Assembly: GCF_004122105.1 (NCBI RefSeq)
Contig: NZ_SBKN01000001.1
Location: 620,001 to 684,000 of the forward strand
Source of the DNA: Flavobacterium stagni
Lineage (GTDB): Bacteria; Bacteroidota; Bacteroidia; Flavobacteriales; Flavobacteriaceae
Length of the DNA: 64,000 nt
Reading direction: 5' to 3'
Shown piece after piece: positions 25,268-33,205 of the stretch (its first letter is position 1; every line of letters begins with the position of its first letter). The notes below the pieces were generated by a model, which ran no database searches, was not told where the DNA came from, and saw only the letters and a program-made list of their open reading frames with translations. A program made the translations under genes and the position numbers.

Positions 25268-26737
25268 ATGAATATTATTCGCTTATTTGAAAATTTACAA
25301 CTCGATCATAACCGTACGCATGAGTTTACGGAGGACGAAATCATTCGTATTGAGAAACAAGTCAACGTTGAAAAACGATTGAATCCCGATATTGATGTTA
25401 ACGTAGCTTCTCAATTGACTGAGGCGTTGCGAAATTATCCGCACACCTTTTATTTTGTGATTCAAGAACGGGTATTATATAATTTTTTTGCGGGGACTAC
25501 TTACGGATATGACCGTTTTCAAACCCCTGTAGAAGCGGATAATTGGCATGAAATTCAAATATTTTTTGAAAAATATTTATTGACAGACTTGTCCTTCTTC
25601 TTAGAACAAAAAATAGCCGATAACCAGTTTGATGCAGTTAAAGAAATCATGGAGTATTCCCATTTTTTCCCGGAAGAATTTTTGCTTACTCTTCAACGAA
25701 AAGCCATTCAGAAAATTGAGTTTGCTGTCAACCAATTGATGAATCCTGCCAGTACTAGCAGTCATATCGACTATTGTAAAACCAGCAGTTTTTTCAACTT
25801 TTTATCCCAATTGACCAGTCCAGAAATGGATGAAAAAGTGAAAATACTTTTAAATCGTGTGGTCGATATTTACAATTCCAATAACCAGCATCCACAGGCG
25901 GGCTCGATTATGGTGGCTATGGCTTCGTATCGTCCGTTTGATGAAGATTTGGAAGAAACTTTGCTAGGGAATCGCAATGTGGTTTTGGGCAAGTCGCATT
26001 CCAAAAAAAGTTACTTTTCCTCGTTTAGTTGGAAAACGTTTGGAATCATTTTGATCATTTTATTAAAAATAGCATTTGCGGCTAATCGATGTTCTGGTTC
26101 TTCCAGTTCAACTTATGAGCCCACCAATCAATTAGAAACTACTGTTGAAGAAGCGCCGCCCACCACGGATCGTTATTACACCGATATGCATTTTAAAATT
26201 GATAGTTTTAAAGTGTTTTTGACCCATTTTGACCCAGCCAAAATCACACAAGTCAAGCCCATTGAGAAAATAGTCACCAGTAGTAATCCTTTTACTACAT
26301 TTTATAATGATCAAGTAAGTTCGGCAGGAGATGAACGTTTTCAAAGGATTCAGAACAAAACCAATTATGATGTCATCGTATTGGAAAATGTGATTGTGTA
26401 CGATAGTATTAAAATGCCTGCAAAAGCTTTTTACATTAAGGCCAATGAATCGTTTCAGTTGAATACTAGCGATTATAACAAACGGATTTTAAACTTTTAT
26501 GTGGGCCGCAATTTAGCTTCTTTTCAAGATCCATCGCGCCATTATTTTATTGGCAATCATTCCAATGTGGAATACCGATTTACCGAATTAGCACCTAATG
26601 CCAAAGAGTTGATTGACAAGGATTGCCGTTTTGAAGGCCCCATTGAATTACGGGAAGAAAAAGGCAAAGTAGAGGTTTTTACCAAAGAAGTTCGCTCCGC
26701 TGTCGAAGAAATCAAAGAGGCAGCAGCAAAGAATTAA
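25268..26737 (+). CDS. Single-pass membrane protein of unknown function, divergent from the Hsp70 pair
   Basis: A 489-residue protein I do not recognise. The first 255 residues are hydrophilic and helix-rich, with Phe/Leu-rich stretches (F-F-E-K-Y-L-L-T-D-L-S-F-F-L-E-Q). One membrane helix lies at about 259-277 (F-G-I-I-L-I-I-L-L-K-I-A-F-A-A), preceded by Lys/Ser and followed by C-S-G-S-S-S-S, which predicts a cytoplasmic N-terminus. The C-terminal 200 residues are a beta-rich, presumably extracytoplasmic domain ending in a charged helix. The start is the ATG at 25268; a GTG codon directly precedes it. The head-to-head position with the GrpE-like/Hsp70 operon suggests a shared module, for instance a membrane anchor or client, but no function can be assigned. 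Confidence 0.7.
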   Translation: MNIIRLFENLQLDHNRTHEFTEDEIIRIEKQVNVEKRLNPDIDVNVASQLTEALRNYPHTFYFVIQERVLYNFFAGTTYGYDRFQTPVEADNWHEIQIFFEKYLLTDLSFFLEQKIADNQFDAVKEIMEYSHFFPEEFLLTLQRKAIQKIEFAVNQLMNPASTSSHIDYCKTSSFFNFLSQLTSPEMDEKVKILLNRVVDIYNSNNQHPQAGSIMVAMASYRPFDEDLEETLLGNRNVVLGKSHSKKSYFSSFSWKTFGIILIILLKIAFAANRCSGSSSSTYEPTNQLETTVEEAPPTTDRYYTDMHFKIDSFKVFLTHFDPAKITQVKPIEKIVTSSNPFTTFYNDQVSSAGDERFQRIQNKTNYDVIVLENVIVYDSIKMPAKAFYIKANESFQLNTSDYNKRILNFYVGRNLASFQDPSRHYFIGNHSNVEYRFTELAPNAKELIDKDCRFEGPIELREEKGKVEVFTKEVRSAVEEIKEAAAKN

Positions 26738-26740
26738 TAA

Positions 26741-26776
26741 AAAAGTCCTGAAGTCAATTCCTTCAGGACTTTTGTT
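26741..26776. terminator. Bidirectional intrinsic terminator
   Basis: AAAAGTCCTGAAG (26741-26753) and CTTCAGGACTTTT (26761-26773) form a perfect 13-bp stem with a 7-nt loop. It serves the membrane-protein gene on the plus strand and trpS on the minus strand. Confidence 0.9.
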
Positions 26777-27748
26777 TTATTCAAATCCAAGTTTTTGACG
26801 TACCCGTTGCAAAACGCCATCGGCAATGGCTCCTGCTTTACGAGCGCCTTTTGCCAAAAAGGCATCCACTTCGTCCAAATGGGACATGTAGTAATTGTAT
26901 TTTTCGCGTTCGGTTTTAAATTTTTCACCGATCAATTCGAATAACGCTTGTTTTGCGTGACCATACCCGTAATTCCCGCCTTCATAGTTTTGACGCATTT
27001 GGGCTACTTGATCCGCATCGCCTAACAATTTATACAAAGCAAAAACTTTACACGTATCCGGATTTTTAGGTTCTTCCAACGGAGTACTGTCGGTTTCAAT
27101 ACTCATGATTTGCTTGCGCAAGGCTTTATCATCCAAGAAAATATTGATGATATTTCCGCGAGACTTACTCATTTTCTGCCCATCCGTTCCCGGAATATAT
27201 TGGGTTTCTTCACTAGTGGTGGCTTCGGGCAACACAAAAGTTTCTCCCATTTGATGGTTAAATCGAGAAGCTACATCGCGCGTGATTTCAATATGCTGCA
27301 ATTGATCTTTCCCAACAGGAACAAATTCGGCATCATACAATAAAATGTCTGCAGCCATCAACATCGGATAGGTAAATAAACCTGCATTGACATCTTCCAA
27401 GCGATCGGCTTTGTCTTTAAAGGAATGTGCTAAAGTCAGCCGTTGAAACGGGAAAAAGCAACTCAGATACCACGACAATTCCGCTGTTTGTGGTACATCA
27501 CTCTGACGGTAAAAAACCACTTTATCGGTGTCCAAACCACAAGCAAGCCATACTGCAGCCGTACTATACGTGTTTCCTCGTAAAGTTTCACCGTCTTTGA
27601 TTTGTGTCACCGAATGTAAATCGGCGATAAATAAAAACGTTTCATTGCCCGGTGCTTTCGACATTTCGATCGCCGGCAATATGGCACCCAATAAATTACC
27701 CAAGTGGGGAGTGCCCGTACTTTGTACGCCTGTTAGTATTTTTGCCAT
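26777..27748 (-). CDS. trpS: Tryptophanyl-tRNA synthetase
   Basis: A 323-residue class Ic aminoacyl-tRNA synthetase that charges tRNA-Trp. The HIGH-like motif is T-P-H-L-G-N-L-L-G (residues about 13-21) and the KMSKS motif is D-G-Q-K-M-S-K-S-R-G-N. Length fits bacterial TrpRS (about 330). The start ATG at 27748 gives the family N-terminus M-A-K-I-L-T-G-V-Q-S-T-G; the longer frame would add 7 residues over the promoter side. A TAAATTTG box lies 19 nt upstream. It is divergent from a PlsC-like gene. Confidence 0.96.
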   Translation of the reverse strand: MAKILTGVQSTGTPHLGNLLGAILPAIEMSKAPGNETFLFIADLHSVTQIKDGETLRGNTYSTAAVWLACGLDTDKVVFYRQSDVPQTAELSWYLSCFFPFQRLTLAHSFKDKADRLEDVNAGLFTYPMLMAADILLYDAEFVPVGKDQLQHIEITRDVASRFNHQMGETFVLPEATTSEETQYIPGTDGQKMSKSRGNIINIFLDDKALRKQIMSIETDSTPLEEPKNPDTCKVFALYKLLGDADQVAQMRQNYEGGNYGYGHAKQALFELIGEKFKTEREKYNYYMSHLDEVDAFLAKGARKAGAIADGVLQRVRQKLGFE

Positions 27749-27766
27749 AGTTTTTAAATTGAGGAG

Positions 27767-27774
27767 CAAATTTA
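27767..27774 (-). promoter_or_regulatory. -7 box of the trpS promoter
   Basis: TAAATTTG on the minus strand, an exact match, giving a leader of about 15 nt to the trpS ATG. It lies 14 bp from the divergent box at 27789-27796. Confidence 0.5.
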
Positions 27775-27788
27775 AACTAAAATTGCTT

Positions 27789-27796
27789 TATTTTTG
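27789..27796 (+). promoter_or_regulatory. -7 box of the acyltransferase promoter, near-leaderless
   Basis: TATTTTTG, an exact TAnnTTTG match only 5 nt before the ATG at 27802. Initiation a few bases downstream would give a transcript that is leaderless or almost so. Confidence 0.45.
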
Positions 27797-27801
27797 GGTC
27801 T

Positions 27802-28536
27802 ATGCGCGCGTTAAAAATTATTTTTTGGGTGGTATGGCGTATTTGGTTTTATATTTTGGTGGCCGTACCCATTTTAGTGATGTTTCCCTTTTTGTTTCTT
27901 TCCATTTTGAAAGAACGTTGGTATCCGTATTTCTTCATATTAGCCCGAATTTGGGCGAAAGTCATTCTTTACGGCATGGGTTTTCGCTACCAAGTCAGAA
28001 CTTTACAAGAGCTCGAACCGAATAAAAGTTATATGTTCATCGCGAATCACACTTCGATGACAGACATCATGCTGATGCTCGCTACCGTGCGGAATCCCTT
28101 TGTTTTTGTAGGGAAAAAGGAATTAGCCAAGATTCCACTATTCGGATTTTTCTACAAACGCACCAGTATTTTAGTCGATCGTGGCAATCAAAAGAGTCGG
28201 ATGGCCGTTTACGAACGCGCCCAACGCCGTTTGAATATGGGATTGAGTATTTGTATTTTTCCCGAAGGTGGTGTACCCGATGAAAGCGTACTGTTGGACG
28301 AATTCAAAGACGGTGCTTTCCGCCTGGCGATTGAGCACCAGATTCCGATAGTTCCCATGACATTTTTTGACAATAAAGAACGTTTTTCCTATACGTTTTT
28401 GAGTGGCAGTCCCGGGAAAATGCGGGTAAAAATCCACCCTTTTATCGAAACCCAAGGATTGCCTTTGGAAGCCAAAAAGGATATAAAAGAGCAAGCACGA
28501 CAGCTTATTTTAACGGATTTGCAAGAGAATGATTAG
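27802..28536 (+). CDS. 1-acyl-sn-glycerol-3-phosphate acyltransferase (PlsC family)
   Basis: A 244-residue membrane-associated acyltransferase that would acylate lysophosphatidic acid to phosphatidic acid. After an N-terminal hydrophobic segment (residues 5-35) come the family motifs: N-H-T-S-M-T-D (catalytic H-x4-D), the F-V-G-K-K-E-L block II, F-P-E-G-G (block III) and I-P-I-V-P-M-T (block IV). The E-G-G in place of the common E-G-T is conservative. It ends with a TAG whose G is the first base of repeat copy B. A second PlsC-like protein is encoded at 32459, so acyl specificities may differ. Confidence 0.88.
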   Translation: MRALKIIFWVVWRIWFYILVAVPILVMFPFLFLSILKERWYPYFFILARIWAKVILYGMGFRYQVRTLQELEPNKSYMFIANHTSMTDIMLMLATVRNPFVFVGKKELAKIPLFGFFYKRTSILVDRGNQKSRMAVYERAQRRLNMGLSICIFPEGGVPDESVLLDEFKDGAFRLAIEHQIPIVPMTFFDNKERFSYTFLSGSPGKMRVKIHPFIETQGLPLEAKKDIKEQARQLILTDLQEND

Positions 28537-28633
28537 GGCGTTCCCCCTCCATTCTTCCGGGGTCAGGCTTTCCGTTGCAATCCGGTACCTCCGTAAACTC
28601 CGGCACCGGGATTTCCACTGCAATCCTTAACGC
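28536..28633 (+). repeat. Dispersed palindromic intergenic element, copy B
   Basis: A GC-rich element beginning GGGCGTT, where its first G belongs to the TAG stop of the acyltransferase gene, and ending AACGC. The ends GCGTT (28538-28542) and AACGC (28629-28633) pair. Inside are a CCCC/GGGG hairpin, the box TTTCCGTTGCAATCC, a CCGGT/ACCGG hairpin and the box TTTCCACTGCAATCC (28612-28626). No open frame. A true terminator follows directly. Confidence 0.7.
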
Positions 28634-28637
28634 AAAT

Positions 28638-28670
28638 AAAAAGAGTGTCTGGCCAAGACACTCTTTTTTT
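28638..28670 (+). terminator. Intrinsic terminator after the acyltransferase and copy B
   Basis: AGAGTGTCT (28642-28650) and AGACACTCT (28656-28664) form a 9-bp stem with a 5-nt loop, A-run before and T-run after. A second imperfect hairpin GTTACGCAC/GTGCAGTAAC follows at 28671-28693. Confidence 0.88.
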
Positions 28671-28727
28671 GTTACGCACCGCAGTGCAGTAACACCACTT
28701 AACTAATTGTAAACTAACCTAACTATC

Positions 28728-30260
28728 TTAAAACGAGTAAGAAACACCGGTATAAAGCCCCATCATATAAGGCTTGAAATTACCCGCGTCACTACTATAC
28801 GTATTGAATTGATATTTAAATGTGGGTTCGATTCTGGCTTCCCATTTTTTGAAGAAACCGTAATGAATTCCGAAACCTAAATTTCCACTAAAGTGAACTG
28901 AATTTAAATTGGTTGCTTTCCCTACCAATAAATTAAATTGCTCCGATTGTAAATAAATTTCATTCTGATTCAAGAAATAGGAACTGAATCCGCCCACGAA
29001 CTGAATCCCCATTTTTTTCCCGCCTAAACGGTAAGTCAACTCCATAGGAACTTCCAAATAACCCATGCGTTGGTTTAACGAACCTTCGTAACGGTTCATG
29101 AATTTATTGTAGGTTTTAACGTTGTTCAAACTTTCAATGATGATGTTTGAACCCATAGCATTTAACGATAAATTTTGAATGCGACTACTTACATTGGGTT
29201 CCATATAGTAAGCAATTTCGTCAGTATCGTATCCTAATCGAACGACGTTAACGCCTGTTCGAATACTCATTTTTGAATTGAGAGCATAACCTACGCCAAT
29301 GCCATAACTGGTGTTGTTCGCGGAATACTGTTTAGAATTGGTTGCTAATGCGGGATCCAAAGGCGAACCCTGTGATAACGAACTGAAGTAAATAGGGGCA
29401 AGATGCGATGCCACCTGCCACCTATTTAAATTCTGTCCGGAAAAGGATTTCTTTTCTTTTTCATCAAGCAATTTTTCCAATTCATTGGTCGGCTTTTGGG
29501 CAACTTTACTGCTGTCCTTAGCACTATTAAGAGGGTTATTGGAAACAATAGAATTTGAAGTAGTACCGTTGTTTTGTTGTTGTCCATCCAAAGGATTGGA
29601 TTGAACAGCAACCGGATGGGTAACATTTACTTCAGACAGGGTTGAATTATTTTTAGTAGGTACTTTATCAATTGCCATTTCATTTACTGGAGCTGCTGGA
29701 GTTGCAATTGCTAATTGTGATGTGCCTGCACTATTTTGATGAGCAATTCGGTTTTTAAGGGAATTGCTAGTTTTTAAATCTGAATTACGTTTTATAGGAT
29801 TCAGACGGGCGGTTTTATTAGCAACCGAATTTACAGGCGCTGTTGCAGAAGTAGCAACCCCTGTTGTGATATCGGATTCTTGAATTCCTTTAGAGGATCC
29901 ATCCCTATCACTGGAGTCAGGTGTATTTGTATTGTCAACACCGTTGGATTGTTTTTTTTCATTTGAAGAACCGTTGTTTAGAGTCCCGTTAGATTTCGAA
30001 CCTTCCACTACAGCATCTGAGGGTGAAGTTCCAGGAACTCCAGGTGCAGTGGGCGAAGTAAACAGTGTGAAATTTAAAAACAACCCGATTAAGAAAGCAG
30101 CGGCAATTCCGCTGTAAAACCACCATATTGGAATAACACGGCGTTTTTTCTTTTCTTGAAGTTTCGACGCAATACTGGTCCATACCGCCTCATCAGGTAG
30201 TACTTCAAAGTGCTCCAGCTGGTCTTGAAATAGCTTGTTGATGTCTTGGTTTTTTTTCAT
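28728..30260 (-). CDS. Membrane-anchored protein with C-terminal outer-membrane beta-barrel, anti-sigma-like
   Basis: A 510-residue protein encoded 4 bp overlapping with the ECF sigma factor. The first 45 residues are cytoplasmic and charged (L-P-D-E-A-V-W-T-S-I), followed by one membrane helix (about 46-68). Then come about 200 residues of low-complexity Ser/Asn/Thr-rich linker, and a C-terminal beta-rich domain (about 290-510) with alternating hydrophobic strands ending in the aromatic Y-T-G-V-S-Y-S-F, typical of an outer-membrane beta-barrel. The short N-terminal segment is in the position of an anti-sigma factor. One chain would therefore span inner membrane, periplasm and outer membrane. 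The role as regulator of the adjacent sigma factor is inferred from the operon. Confidence 0.75.
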   Translation of the reverse strand: MKKNQDINKLFQDQLEHFEVLPDEAVWTSIASKLQEKKKRRVIPIWWFYSGIAAAFLIGLFLNFTLFTSPTAPGVPGTSPSDAVVEGSKSNGTLNNGSSNEKKQSNGVDNTNTPDSSDRDGSSKGIQESDITTGVATSATAPVNSVANKTARLNPIKRNSDLKTSNSLKNRIAHQNSAGTSQLAIATPAAPVNEMAIDKVPTKNNSTLSEVNVTHPVAVQSNPLDGQQQNNGTTSNSIVSNNPLNSAKDSSKVAQKPTNELEKLLDEKEKKSFSGQNLNRWQVASHLAPIYFSSLSQGSPLDPALATNSKQYSANNTSYGIGVGYALNSKMSIRTGVNVVRLGYDTDEIAYYMEPNVSSRIQNLSLNAMGSNIIIESLNNVKTYNKFMNRYEGSLNQRMGYLEVPMELTYRLGGKKMGIQFVGGFSSYFLNQNEIYLQSEQFNLLVGKATNLNSVHFSGNLGFGIHYGFFKKWEARIEPTFKYQFNTYSSDAGNFKPYMMGLYTGVSYSF

Positions 30261-30799
30261 TGTATTTGGGGCATTTTTGAGCTGCCAGTATAATCTTCTA
30301 TTTTTTGTTTTAATATCAATTTGGCACGCGACAAATTGGATTTTGAGGTTCCGATATTGATGTTCAAAGCATCGGCAATTTCCTGATGACTGAAATTTTC
30401 AAATACATACAAGTTAAATACTAACCGGTACCGTTCGGGTAACTCTTGTACAATTTGAAGTAAAAATTCCGGGGGAACACCTTCTTCAATTTCAACTTCA
30501 ACGGTTTCGGGTATATTTTCATCTACAACCGCCAGATAACTTTTCTTTCGAAATTGCTGTAGTATATGGTTGATAAAAACCCTTTTTATCCAACTGTCAA
30601 ATGAACCTTTATTTTCAAATTGATTGATTTTATCAAAAACCAACAAAAACGCATCTTGTAAATAATCTTGAGCGGTATCACGATCAGGAACATACTTCAA
30701 ACACAAGGCAAACATTTTCCCAACATAATGTCGGTACAGTTGCTCTTGAGCGAGTATGTCTTTCTTCTGACATCCCTGGATGATTTGCTCTAGATTCAA
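30257..30799 (-). CDS. ECF sigma factor (sigma-70 family)
   Basis: A 180-residue extracytoplasmic-function sigma factor. Region 2 (about 25-90) has D-Y-L-Q-D-A-F-L-L-V-F-D-K-I and F-D-S-W-I-K-R-V-F-I-N-H for -10 recognition and core binding. Region 4 (about 120-170) has the helix-turn-helix F-S-H-Q-E-I-A-D-A-L-N-I-N-I-G-T-S-K-S. Regions 1.1 and 3 are absent. It overlaps the start of the membrane-barrel gene by 4 bp and follows a lipoprotein gene by 14 bp. The cognate promoter is not evident. Confidence 0.93.
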   Translation of the reverse strand: MNLEQIIQGCQKKDILAQEQLYRHYVGKMFALCLKYVPDRDTAQDYLQDAFLLVFDKINQFENKGSFDSWIKRVFINHILQQFRKKSYLAVVDENIPETVEVEIEEGVPPEFLLQIVQELPERYRLVFNLYVFENFSHQEIADALNINIGTSKSNLSRAKLILKQKIEDYTGSSKMPQIQ

Positions 30800-30813
30800 G
30801 ACTTTTCATTTTA

Positions 30814-31224
30814 TTAATGATCGACAATAGCGTCAAATTCGTAAAATTGTTCAACTCCTTGTGCATCATTTCCTGTCCAAAATTTGAAATGATATATTCC
30901 TAATTTAGTGGGTTTAAAACGCAAAGTTTGCGTATAAGTATTGTCATCCGTTGGACAAGATTGATTCCCTTCTCGATAGCTTTCAATAGCTACAACACGT
31001 TGAAAATCTGCAGTGTCATAATAAAATCCACGAAACACATTGCATTTAGATGGTAAATTAAAATTCACAGGGATTTCTGTAATACTATCTTTTGCAAATT
31101 TCTCTGGATTTGTTACTTCAGTAACTGGTGAAACTTGTATATATACAGGTTCATCGTTATAAATATCACAACTTGTTGTGAGTAATCCAAGTACAATTAA
31201 CACAGAAAAACTAATTCTTTTCAT
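30814..31224 (-). CDS. Lipoprotein of unknown function upstream of the ECF sigma factor
   Basis: A 136-residue predicted lipoprotein; the signal sequence ends in lipobox L-T-T-S-C (Cys19). The mature part is beta-rich with three further cysteines (P-S-K-C-N, Q-S-C-P) and looks like an immunoglobulin-type or similar sandwich (T-Q-T-L-R-F-K-P-T-K-L-G-I-Y-H-F-K-F). It lies 14 bp upstream of the sigma gene, so it may be part of the same envelope-sensing unit. No family recognised. Confidence 0.7.
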   Translation of the reverse strand: MKRISFSVLIVLGLLTTSCDIYNDEPVYIQVSPVTEVTNPEKFAKDSITEIPVNFNLPSKCNVFRGFYYDTADFQRVVAIESYREGNQSCPTDDNTYTQTLRFKPTKLGIYHFKFWTGNDAQGVEQFYEFDAIVDH

Positions 31225-31285
31225 CTTCTTTTCGTAATATTATATTTATTGGATACAATTTAGCAAAAATGGTTGCGTCAATATG

Positions 31286-31318
31286 AAAAAAAAATCCCGA
31301 TTTTTTTCAAAACCGGGA
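31286..31318 (-). terminator. Intrinsic terminator of recA
   Basis: TCCCG (31295-31299) and CGGGA (31314-31318) pair across an AT-rich loop; on the minus strand at least nine T follow. The stem is short but sits 12 nt after the recA stop. Confidence 0.7.
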
Positions 31319-31330
31319 AATTTAAACGTT

Positions 31331-32335
31331 TTAGTCAACTTGTTCCTTGATGACTTCCTTGATTTTTTGTTCCAATTCGTCTGCCAATTCAGGGTTGTCT
31401 TTGATCAATAGTTTAACCGCATCACGACCTTGTCCTAATTTGGTGTCGCCATAACTAAACCAAGAACCCGATTTTTTGATAATTTCAAATTCAACCGCTA
31501 AGTCAAGGATTTCACCTGTTTTGGAAACACCTTCGCCATACATGATGTCAAATTCTGCCGTTTTGAAAGGTGGTGCAACTTTATTTTTCACCACTTTCAC
31601 TTTGGTACGGTTCCCCAATACATTTTCACCATCTTTGATTTGTGAAGAACGACGAATATCCAAACGCACGGAAGCATAAAACTTCAAGGCATTACCACCC
31701 GTTGTGGTTTCAGGATTTCCAAACATTACCCCGATTTTTTCACGCAACTGGTTGATGAAAAACACCGTACAATGGGTTTTGCTGATGGTTGCCGTCAATT
31801 TACGTAAGGCTTGCGACATCAAACGGGCATGTAATCCCATTTTGGAATCACCCATTTCTCCTTCAATTTCACTCTTTGGTGTCAAAGCTGCTACCGAGTC
31901 GATAACTACAATGTCAATAGCTCCTGAGCGAATTAAGTTTTCGGCGATTTCTAACGCTTGTTCCCCGTTGTCCGGTTGCGAAATAATTAAATTTTCAATG
32001 TCTACACCCAATTTGGCCGCATAGTGACGGTCAAATGCATGTTCAGCATCAATAAACGCAGCAATACCACCCGCTTTTTGTGCTTCGGCAATGGCATGCA
32101 AAGTCAAGGTGGTTTTACCCGATGACTCCGGTCCATAAATTTCAATAATACGACCTTTTGGATACCCATTTACGCCCAAGGCAAGGTCCAATCCCAACGA
32201 CCCGGATGGAATGATTTCTACCTCTTCCACCGCTTTGTCTCCCATCTTCATTACGGTACCTTTACCGTAGGTCTTGTCCAGCTTGTCTAACGTCAGCTGT
32301 AACGCTTTCAATTTTGCTTCTTTTTCTGAACTCAT
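31331..32335 (-). CDS. recA: Recombinase RecA
   Basis: A 334-residue RecA that forms ATP-dependent filaments on single-stranded DNA for strand exchange and SOS signalling. Walker A is G-P-E-S-S-G-K-T (68-75). The conserved [10 protein letters not shown] and [11 protein letters not shown] (Walker B) are present, and loop regions [12 protein letters not shown] and [10 protein letters not shown] follow. It is single, without recX beside it. Length is slightly short of E. coli RecA (353), with a reduced acidic tail. Confidence 0.98.
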   Translation of the reverse strand: MSSEKEAKLKALQLTLDKLDKTYGKGTVMKMGDKAVEEVEIIPSGSLGLDLALGVNGYPKGRIIEIYGPESSGKTTLTLHAIAEAQKAGGIAAFIDAEHAFDRHYAAKLGVDIENLIISQPDNGEQALEIAENLIRSGAIDIVVIDSVAALTPKSEIEGEMGDSKMGLHARLMSQALRKLTATISKTHCTVFFINQLREKIGVMFGNPETTTGGNALKFYASVRLDIRRSSQIKDGENVLGNRTKVKVVKNKVAPPFKTAEFDIMYGEGVSKTGEILDLAVEFEIIKKSGSWFSYGDTKLGQGRDAVKLLIKDNPELADELEQKIKEVIKEQVD

Positions 32336-32404
32336 TTTACATTAAAATTAAAGGCTGTTAAAGCCGTAAATGTACTTATTTTTTTAGGACTAAATTAGTT
32401 TTCC

Positions 32405-32412
32405 CAAAAGTA
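32405..32412 (-). promoter_or_regulatory. -7 box of the recA promoter
   Basis: TACTTTTG on the minus strand, an exact TAnnTTTG match about 70 nt upstream of the recA ATG. No LexA-type palindrome is seen nearby. On the plus strand a weaker TACTTTTA (32434-32441) faces the acyltransferase gene at 32459. Confidence 0.4.
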
Positions 32413-32458
32413 GTTTTAAACAATGAGAAGCCGTACTTTTACAGCCAATTTTTTTCAC

Positions 32459-33196
32459 ATGGAAAAACTGATTTCGTATCCCATCTCTGTGGTCTATTAC
32501 CTTTGTTTCGGACTAACCTTGGTGATTTTCCATCCCATACAATGGGTTTGTTTTAATGTCTTTGGCTATCAAGCACATAAAAAAAGTGTCGATTATCTCA
32601 ATCTTTTTTTAGTAGGTTGTACGAGAATTCTGGGAACGCGTTGGTCCTTTTCTAACCGTGAACGCATTCCGCAAAATGTTCCATTGATTTTTGTTGCTAA
32701 TCACCAAAGTCTGTACGATATCATCGGAATTATTTGGTTTTTGCGAAAACATCATGCCAAATTCGTCAGTAAAAAAGAATTGGGAAAAGGAATTCCTTCT
32801 GTCTCTTACAATTTACGTCATGGAGGTTCCGTTTTAATAGATCGAAAAGACCCTAAACAAGCGTTACCTACCATCAAGGGACTCAGCGAATACATTGAAA
32901 AGCACAACCGAACAGCCGTAATTTTTCCAGAAGGAACCCGCAGTAAAACGGGTGCCACTAAAAAATTCTCAGAAAACGGTTTGAAAATTTTGTGCAAGTT
33001 TGCGCCCAATGCCTTGGTAGTGCCGATTACCATCAATAATTCGTGGAAAATGACCCAATTTGGTATGTTTCCCATGGGATTAGGAAAACACATTAAATAT
33101 ACAATACACGAACCCTTGGCGGTAAAAGATTACGACTTTGCCACACTGTTTGAAAAAACAGAACAAGCGGTCAACAGTGCCATTCACAATTCATAA
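32459..33196 (+). CDS. Second PlsC-type acyltransferase
   Basis: A 245-residue lysophospholipid acyltransferase. Motifs: N-H-Q-S-L-Y-D (H-x4-D), K-F-V-S-K-K-E-L-G, the F-P-E-G-T-R-S block III and L-V-V-P-I-T-I. An N-terminal hydrophobic helix (residues about 8-30) anchors it. The ATG at 32459 is favoured over the frame start at 32423 because of the M-E-K-L-I-S-Y N-terminus and a TACTTTTA element just upstream. It is followed by a desaturase 9 bp later, so acyl transfer and unsaturation of membrane lipids are likely co-expressed. Confidence 0.87.
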   Translation: MEKLISYPISVVYYLCFGLTLVIFHPIQWVCFNVFGYQAHKKSVDYLNLFLVGCTRILGTRWSFSNRERIPQNVPLIFVANHQSLYDIIGIIWFLRKHHAKFVSKKELGKGIPSVSYNLRHGGSVLIDRKDPKQALPTIKGLSEYIEKHNRTAVIFPEGTRSKTGATKKFSENGLKILCKFAPNALVVPITINNSWKMTQFGMFPMGLGKHIKYTIHEPLAVKDYDFATLFEKTEQAVNSAIHNS

Positions 33197-33205
33197 TTAC
33201 ATATA

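Noticed and set aside
27528..28025. Plus-strand frame of 165 codons over trpS and the acyltransferase start
   Set aside because: It overlaps two well-supported genes in other frames, and the promoter boxes for both lie inside it.
32336..32458. recA upstream region searched for a LexA-type operator
   Set aside because: No clear palindrome of SOS-box form; only a -7 promoter box is supported.
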